This document shows positions 32,022 through 34,819 of a stretch of DNA of 34,819 nt, one piece after another (position 1 is the first letter of the stretch; each line of letters opens with the position of its first letter). This DNA is from Planctomycetota bacterium. GTDB lineage: Bacteria; Planctomycetota; Phycisphaerae; Sedimentisphaerales; Anaerobacaceae. The notes under the pieces were generated by a model that saw only the letters and a program-made list of their open reading frames with translations, had not been told where the DNA came from and ran no database searches. The DNA is taken from positions 1 to 34,819 of the forward strand of contig JAPLMV010000183.1 in assembly GCA_026386835.1 (NCBI GenBank). The letters are read 5' to 3'. The position numbers were made by a program, and so were the translations under genes.

Positions 32022-33363
32022 GCTCGTCCTGGTTCCACTCAAACAGCGGGAAATCCACAATCCAGACAAATTCGAATTGGGCTGGGTCATAAAGATTCAG
32101 GTCTTTGCCCAGTTTGCATCTTAATGGTGCAAGGGCCTTATTGGCTGCCTTTTCGGTATCAGCAATAATCAGAATCAGGTCGTCGTCCTTTGCGACGAAG
32201 CGTTCAATTATCTGTTGCTGCTGCTCCTGGCTGAAAAACTTGGTGATGCTGCTGTTAAGTCCTGACTTACCGTTTTCGTTTTTGACCTTAAACCAGGCTA
32301 GGCCTTTGGCGCCGTAGTCGCCGACAAAATCGGTGAGGGTTTTTTCAATATCGCTTCTCGAATATTTTCCGCCGCCCGGAGCGCATAGCCCTTTTACGAT
32401 GCCGCCTTTTTCAACAGCCGATGTAAATACCTTAAACGTGCTCTGCTTTGCGATATCCGATATGTCCCTTAGCTTCATATCGAAACGCAGGTCAGGCCGG
32501 TCGATTCCATAATCGTCCGCCGCCTGCTTATATGTCATTCGGCGAATCGGCGTTTTGACTTCGATGCCGAGTATTTCCTTCCAGATTTTTGCAATCAATA
32601 CTTCGTGGAGGCCTATGACGTCGTTGGTGTCGATAAAACTCATCTCAACATCTATCTGCGTGAATTCCGCCTGCCTGTCCGCCCGCGGGTCTTCATCGCG
32701 GAAACAACGCACAATCTGAAAATATTTATCGACGCCGCTGACCATAAGAATCTGCTTAAAAAGCTGCGGCGACTGTGGAAGCGCATAAAAACAGTTACGC
32801 ATAAGCCTGCTCGGCACGAGAAAATCCCTCGCGCCTTCGGGGGTGCTTTTTGCGAGCATCGGCGTCTCTATTTCCCAGAAGCCCAGCTTGTCGTAATAAT
32901 CGCGGGCAAGCTTTGTTACGCGATGGCGGATTTTCAGCCTCTGCTGCATTTGGGGTCTGCGAAGGTCGATATATCGGCTGGCAAGACGAGTCTCCTCGGC
33001 GGTCTTGTCGGCATTGTCGATTTCAAAGGGGGGTGTCTTCGCAGTGTTGAGTATCTCCATCTGCTCGACATTCACCTCGATTTGACCAGTGGGGAGTTTG
33101 GGGTTCTCAAGACCCTGGCCTCTTGGCCCAACCACACCCTGGGCTGCTATTACCCATTCGGTACGAACCGTTCGTGCCAGCTTGTGGGCATCAGGGCATT
33201 TTTCAGGATTGAAGACAAGCTGTGTAAGACCCTCGCGGTCGCGAAGGTCGAAAAATACCAGATTGCCGTGGTCGCGGTAGGAATGTACCCATCCCGCTAA
33301 AATTACTTTTTTGCCGGCGTCTTCGAGCCGAAGCTGGCCGCAATTATGTGTGCGTTTCAACAT
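31927..33363 (-). CDS. aspS: Aspartyl-tRNA synthetase, N-terminal and central part (frame lost by deletion)
   Basis: Class IIb synthetase that charges tRNA-Asp. It has an N-terminal OB-fold anticodon domain (about 1-105, AGWVHSYRDHGNLVFFDLRD) and motifs 1 and 2 (FRDEDPRADRQAEFTQIDVE). Homology runs to FPLFEWNQDE (codon 32025-32023). One base later the family text resumes in another frame at ISKKQ. About 60 residues that should lie between, including the conserved HHPFT-type and GGGS(I/V)RIH blocks, are missing. The final 31 residues of this frame are meaningless. The combined remnant is about 539 residues against about 590 in E. coli. AAGGA before the ATG. The gene is normally essential, so an intact copy should exist. 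Confidence 0.9.
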   Translation of the reverse strand: MLKRTHNCGQLRLEDAGKKVILAGWVHSYRDHGNLVFFDLRDREGLTQLVFNPEKCPDAHKLARTVRTEWVIAAQGVVGPRGQGLENPKLPTGQIEVNVEQMEILNTAKTPPFEIDNADKTAEETRLASRYIDLRRPQMQQRLKIRHRVTKLARDYYDKLGFWEIETPMLAKSTPEGARDFLVPSRLMRNCFYALPQSPQLFKQILMVSGVDKYFQIVRCFRDEDPRADRQAEFTQIDVEMSFIDTNDVIGLHEVLIAKIWKEILGIEVKTPIRRMTYKQAADDYGIDRPDLRFDMKLRDISDIAKQSTFKVFTSAVEKGGIVKGLCAPGGGKYSRSDIEKTLTDFVGDYGAKGLAWFKVKNENGKSGLNSSITKFFSQEQQQQIIERFVAKDDDLILIIADTEKAANKALAPLRCKLGKDLNLYDPAQFEFVWIVDFPLFEWNQDEHFKEAGTRAVRVLLKGARIRRSAARRNCPGP

Positions 33364-33549
33364 CGAAAAATCCTTAAAAATTAGCGGATAACATAATATA
33401 GCCTATACAAAAAAATCAGCTCTTCTACAGGGTAGTCAGGGTACTCGAAAAGGCCTGTTTAGTCAATAACCGCTTTTGTATTTGGTTTTTGCCTTTCCTG
33501 GGTTTTCAGCGGGGATAGAAGCCAATTGAAAATTTCATTTGATTTTTTT

Positions 33550-34819
33550 CTACGCTCTCAGGAATTTTGAGATTTGTTCAATCGTCTTTTTCGTGGCGCC
33601 TTGATTTTTCTTTATAACACTCCTGCCGTTATCAGCAATCTTTTGTGCAAAGCCAGGCTCTAAAAGACATCTCTCCATCGCCGTCTGCAATTCATCCCCG
33701 TCTTTAACCATAATCGCACCCTCGCCTGCCAAAAGTGCCTCGACTGCCTGCTTAAAGTTAAATGCGTGTGGGCCGAACATCGTGCATTTACCCAGTGCCG
33801 CCGCTTCCATCATATCCGAACCGCCCATCGGCACTAAAGACCTGCCCACAAAAATTATCGTTGCCAGCGAATAAAACTTTCGCAAATCGCCCATCGTATC
33901 GCCGAGAATGATTAGTGACTGGTCGTTCGTGGCTTGTCGCTCGATGGCTGATTCACGACTCTCTGATTTTATACGACTGTAGCGGATAAGATTAAAACCG
34001 AATTGTTCTATTAGTTGGGCAACTTCGTCAAATCTCTCCGGCTTGCGAGGCACTATCACAAGACGCAAATCACTGAATTTGTCGTTCTGTTTCAAGCTCC
34101 TGTAAACATCGAGCAGTATTTTTTCCTCATCAATGCCCGTCCCGCCTGCCACCCACAATTTCTCATCGCCGATACCAAGCTGCGTTTTCACCGCATCAGC
34201 CCCTTCGACCTTCTCGTCGGTCTGGGCGGTATCATACTTCAGCGAGCCGGTAACAATTACCTCGCTATCCAGCGAGCTTATTTCCCTGAAACGCCCCGCA
34301 TATTCCTCCGTCTGAGCCAGAATAAGCGATAACTGGCTAAAGATTTTTTTCGCTATCGGCCTGATTAGTTTATATCTCGAAAAACTTCTGTCGCTAATCC
34401 TGCCGTTGACGACAACTACAGGGATATTCAGCTCCTTTGCGATATGGACAAAGTTCGGCCATACCTCCAGCTCCATCAATAAACACAATGCAGGCTGGAT
34501 TCGCTCAAACGCCTGCCGCATTATCCACGAAAAATCCAGCGGAAAGAAAATCACCGTTAAACTGTCCCCGAAAATCGCCTTCGCCCTCGCATAGCCGGTA
34601 TCAGTCGTCGTACTTACCACTATTTCAAATTCAGGAAATTTATTTAGCAGTTTATCAATAATGGTCCTTGCTGCATTGACCTCGCCGACACTCACAGCGT
34701 GAATCCAGATGCATTTCTTATCCGGATTCTTTCGCCTGATTCTGCCCAGACGATTACCCCAGCCGATACGGTATCGGTTTTGCTGAGCCATCCGGTATAA
34801 AATCATCGGGCTTACGGCA
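33550..34819 (-). CDS. waaA: Kdo transferase (lipid A), 5' end outside the window
   Basis: Glycosyltransferase that adds 3-deoxy-D-manno-octulosonic acid to lipid A precursor at the inner membrane. Readable family blocks: WIHAVSVGEVNAA with the catalytic Glu, STTTDTGYARA, FFPLDFSWIMRQAFERIQPA, LMELEVWPNF, VNGRISDRSFSRY, then the GT-B C-terminal half with PRKPERF and GSDMMEAAALGK. The frame stays open to the edge (AVSPMILYRM), and the N-terminal membrane anchor expected for WaaA lies beyond it, so an internal ATG at 34806 is not the true start. It indicates a lipid A-type outer membrane. Confidence 0.93.
   Translation of the reverse strand, partial: AVSPMILYRMAQQNRYRIGWGNRLGRIRRKNPDKKCIWIHAVSVGEVNAARTIIDKLLNKFPEFEIVVSTTTDTGYARAKAIFGDSLTVIFFPLDFSWIMRQAFERIQPALCLLMELEVWPNFVHIAKELNIPVVVVNGRISDRSFSRYKLIRPIAKKIFSQLSLILAQTEEYAGRFREISSLDSEVIVTGSLKYDTAQTDEKVEGADAVKTQLGIGDEKLWVAGGTGIDEEKILLDVYRSLKQNDKFSDLRLVIVPRKPERFDEVAQLIEQFGFNLIRYSRIKSESRESAIERQATNDQSLIILGDTMGDLRKFYSLATIIFVGRSLVPMGGSDMMEAAALGKCTMFGPHAFNFKQAVEALLAGEGAIMVKDGDELQTAMERCLLEPGFAQKIADNGRSVIKKNQGATKKTIEQISKFLRA

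Noticed and set aside
32605..33300. 231-codon plus-strand open frame
   Set aside because: Antisense shadow of aspS; the minus-strand reading has clear synthetase motifs.

Overview
The window looks like a chromosomal segment from an anaerobic planctomycete (Phycisphaerae-like), probably from a metagenome assembly. The bacterial-type Wood-Ljungdahl operon, ECF-type sigma factors (one paired with a membrane-anchored LolA-like protein, one fused to a membrane domain), a small HTH plus receiver regulator and repeat-rich intergenic DNA all fit this. The lineage is inferred from protein style only, because the window has no rRNA or tRNA.

Region 1 (1-15.7 kb): rex (-) with its own Rex-type operator, sppA (+) with a clean sigma70-like promoter, then one long plus-strand operon: cooC, cooS/acsA, acsB, acsC, acsV, a second cooC-like gene, acsD, acsE, fhs and folD. 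Together these encode the carbonyl branch (CODH/ACS), the corrinoid protein with its reactivator and methyltransferase, and two folate enzymes of the methyl branch. Formate dehydrogenase and methylene-THF reductase are not in the window. Two genes carry lesions: cooS has a one-base shift exactly at a C-cluster cysteine, and acsE lacks about 28 internal residues, including a folate-binding Asp.

Region 2 (15.7-23.3 kb): a small exported protein, repeat-rich DNA, an SPFH membrane protein with a ribbon-helix-helix partner and a nearby palindrome, a 45-bp direct repeat, a DegT-family aminotransferase, an HTH protein with a degenerate receiver domain, and an overlapping sigma factor / LolA-like pair.

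Region 3 (23.3-27.3 kb): the most interesting locus. A minus-strand cassette encodes a membrane-anchored protein of unknown function, a previously overlooked 59-residue Cys-rich peptide with alternating cysteines (CSCGCTCTCGC), and a radical SAM/SPASM maturase with an N-terminal recognition-like domain. This is a candidate ribosomally made, thioether-modified peptide (RiPP) system. Between peptide and maturase lies RNA with mutually exclusive hairpins ending in a U8 terminator, which suggests attenuation of maturase expression. A degenerate receiver protein lies upstream.

Region 4 (27.3-34.8 kb): a structured intergenic repeat present in two long copies and one short copy, a sigma factor fused to a multi-pass membrane domain, a GH27 alpha-galactosidase lipoprotein with an NPCBM domain, aspS with an internal deletion and frame change, and a Kdo transferase (waaA) cut by the window edge. 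Kdo transferase indicates a Gram-negative envelope. Lesions in three normally intact genes (cooS, acsE, aspS) make assembly or consensus error a serious alternative to real gene decay.
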